Shown here one piece after another: positions 63,997 to 64,000 of a DNA stretch of 64,000 nucleotides. Position 1 is the stretch's first letter; each line of letters opens with the position of its first letter. Position numbers and translations under genes: made by a program. Below the pieces are notes generated by a model. The model was given only the letters and a program-made list of their open reading frames with translations, had not been told where the DNA came from and ran no database searches. The stretch is from Myceligenerans pegani (GTDB lineage: Bacteria > Actinomycetota > Actinomycetes > Actinomycetales > Cellulomonadaceae): contig NZ_JADBGR010000098.1 in NCBI RefSeq assembly GCF_014892515.1, positions 28,892 through 92,891 on the forward strand. Direction: 5' to 3'.

Positions 63997-64000
63997 CTCA

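Overview
The window is very GC-rich, densely coded DNA with GTG starts, ATGA/GTGA stop-start overlaps and actinobacterial marker genes (PknG with its GlnX/GlnH partners, GlbO-type truncated haemoglobin, tricorn-type protease, oligoribonuclease, SigE-family sigma factor). It looks like an ordinary chromosomal segment of an actinobacterium, most likely a member of the Micrococcales such as Promicromonosporaceae or Cellulomonadaceae; the family is inferred. I saw no insertion sequence, prophage, CRISPR array or replication origin.

Layout. 1-7.7 kb: end of an unidentified gene, a zinc-ribbon protein, ilvD, a GH77 (MalQ-like) protein lacking its catalytic nucleophile, an MscS channel, a stand-alone PTS EIIB, glbO and a TesB thioesterase. 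7.8-12.4 kb: tricorn-type protease, a hotdog thioesterase and a lipoprotein. 12.4-24.5 kb, all on the minus strand: a pair of dynamin-like/YfjP-type GTPases, two tandem APH-fold proteins that have both lost catalytic residues, ettA, ssb and a second GTPase pair. 24.6-30.4 kb: tRNA-Arg, then a translationally coupled glnX-glnH-pknG-PP2C operon, which reads as an extracellular amino-acid sensor, its membrane relay, a kinase and an opposing phosphatase. 30.4-35.7 kb: MFS exporter, a 51-residue basic protein, orn, tRNA-His, a membrane acyltransferase and an ATP-grasp enzyme. 35.8-39.9 kb: two osmoprotectant-type ABC permeases with no ATPase beside them, an HxlR regulator with a perfect palindromic operator shared with a QorB-like reductase, and an osmoprotectant-binding lipoprotein whose sequence order is circularly permuted.

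40-53 kb: Tex, a UGT-type glycosyltransferase, a double-GNAT protein, a secreted I36-type inhibitor, an oxalate/formate-type MFS carrier with its 41-residue partner, divergent fdhD and a YdeP/FdhF-type molybdoenzyme, a nucleoside hydrolase and a VanZ-like protein. 53-64 kb: trmB, a coupled HupE-like membrane protein and secreted metallophosphoesterase (1310 residues, three novel-looking Cys-containing repeats), a glutaryl-CoA-dehydrogenase-like enzyme, a SigE-family sigma factor with a membrane-anchored partner, tRNA-Leu, BCP peroxiredoxin, a GroES-like protein and tRNA-Lys.

Most interesting: the permuted binding protein, the tandem APH-fold pseudokinases between two dynamin-like GTPase pairs, the GH77 protein without a nucleophile, the triple-repeat phosphoesterase coupled to HupE, and a folded repeat of about 67 bp present in two intergenic regions 8 kb apart.
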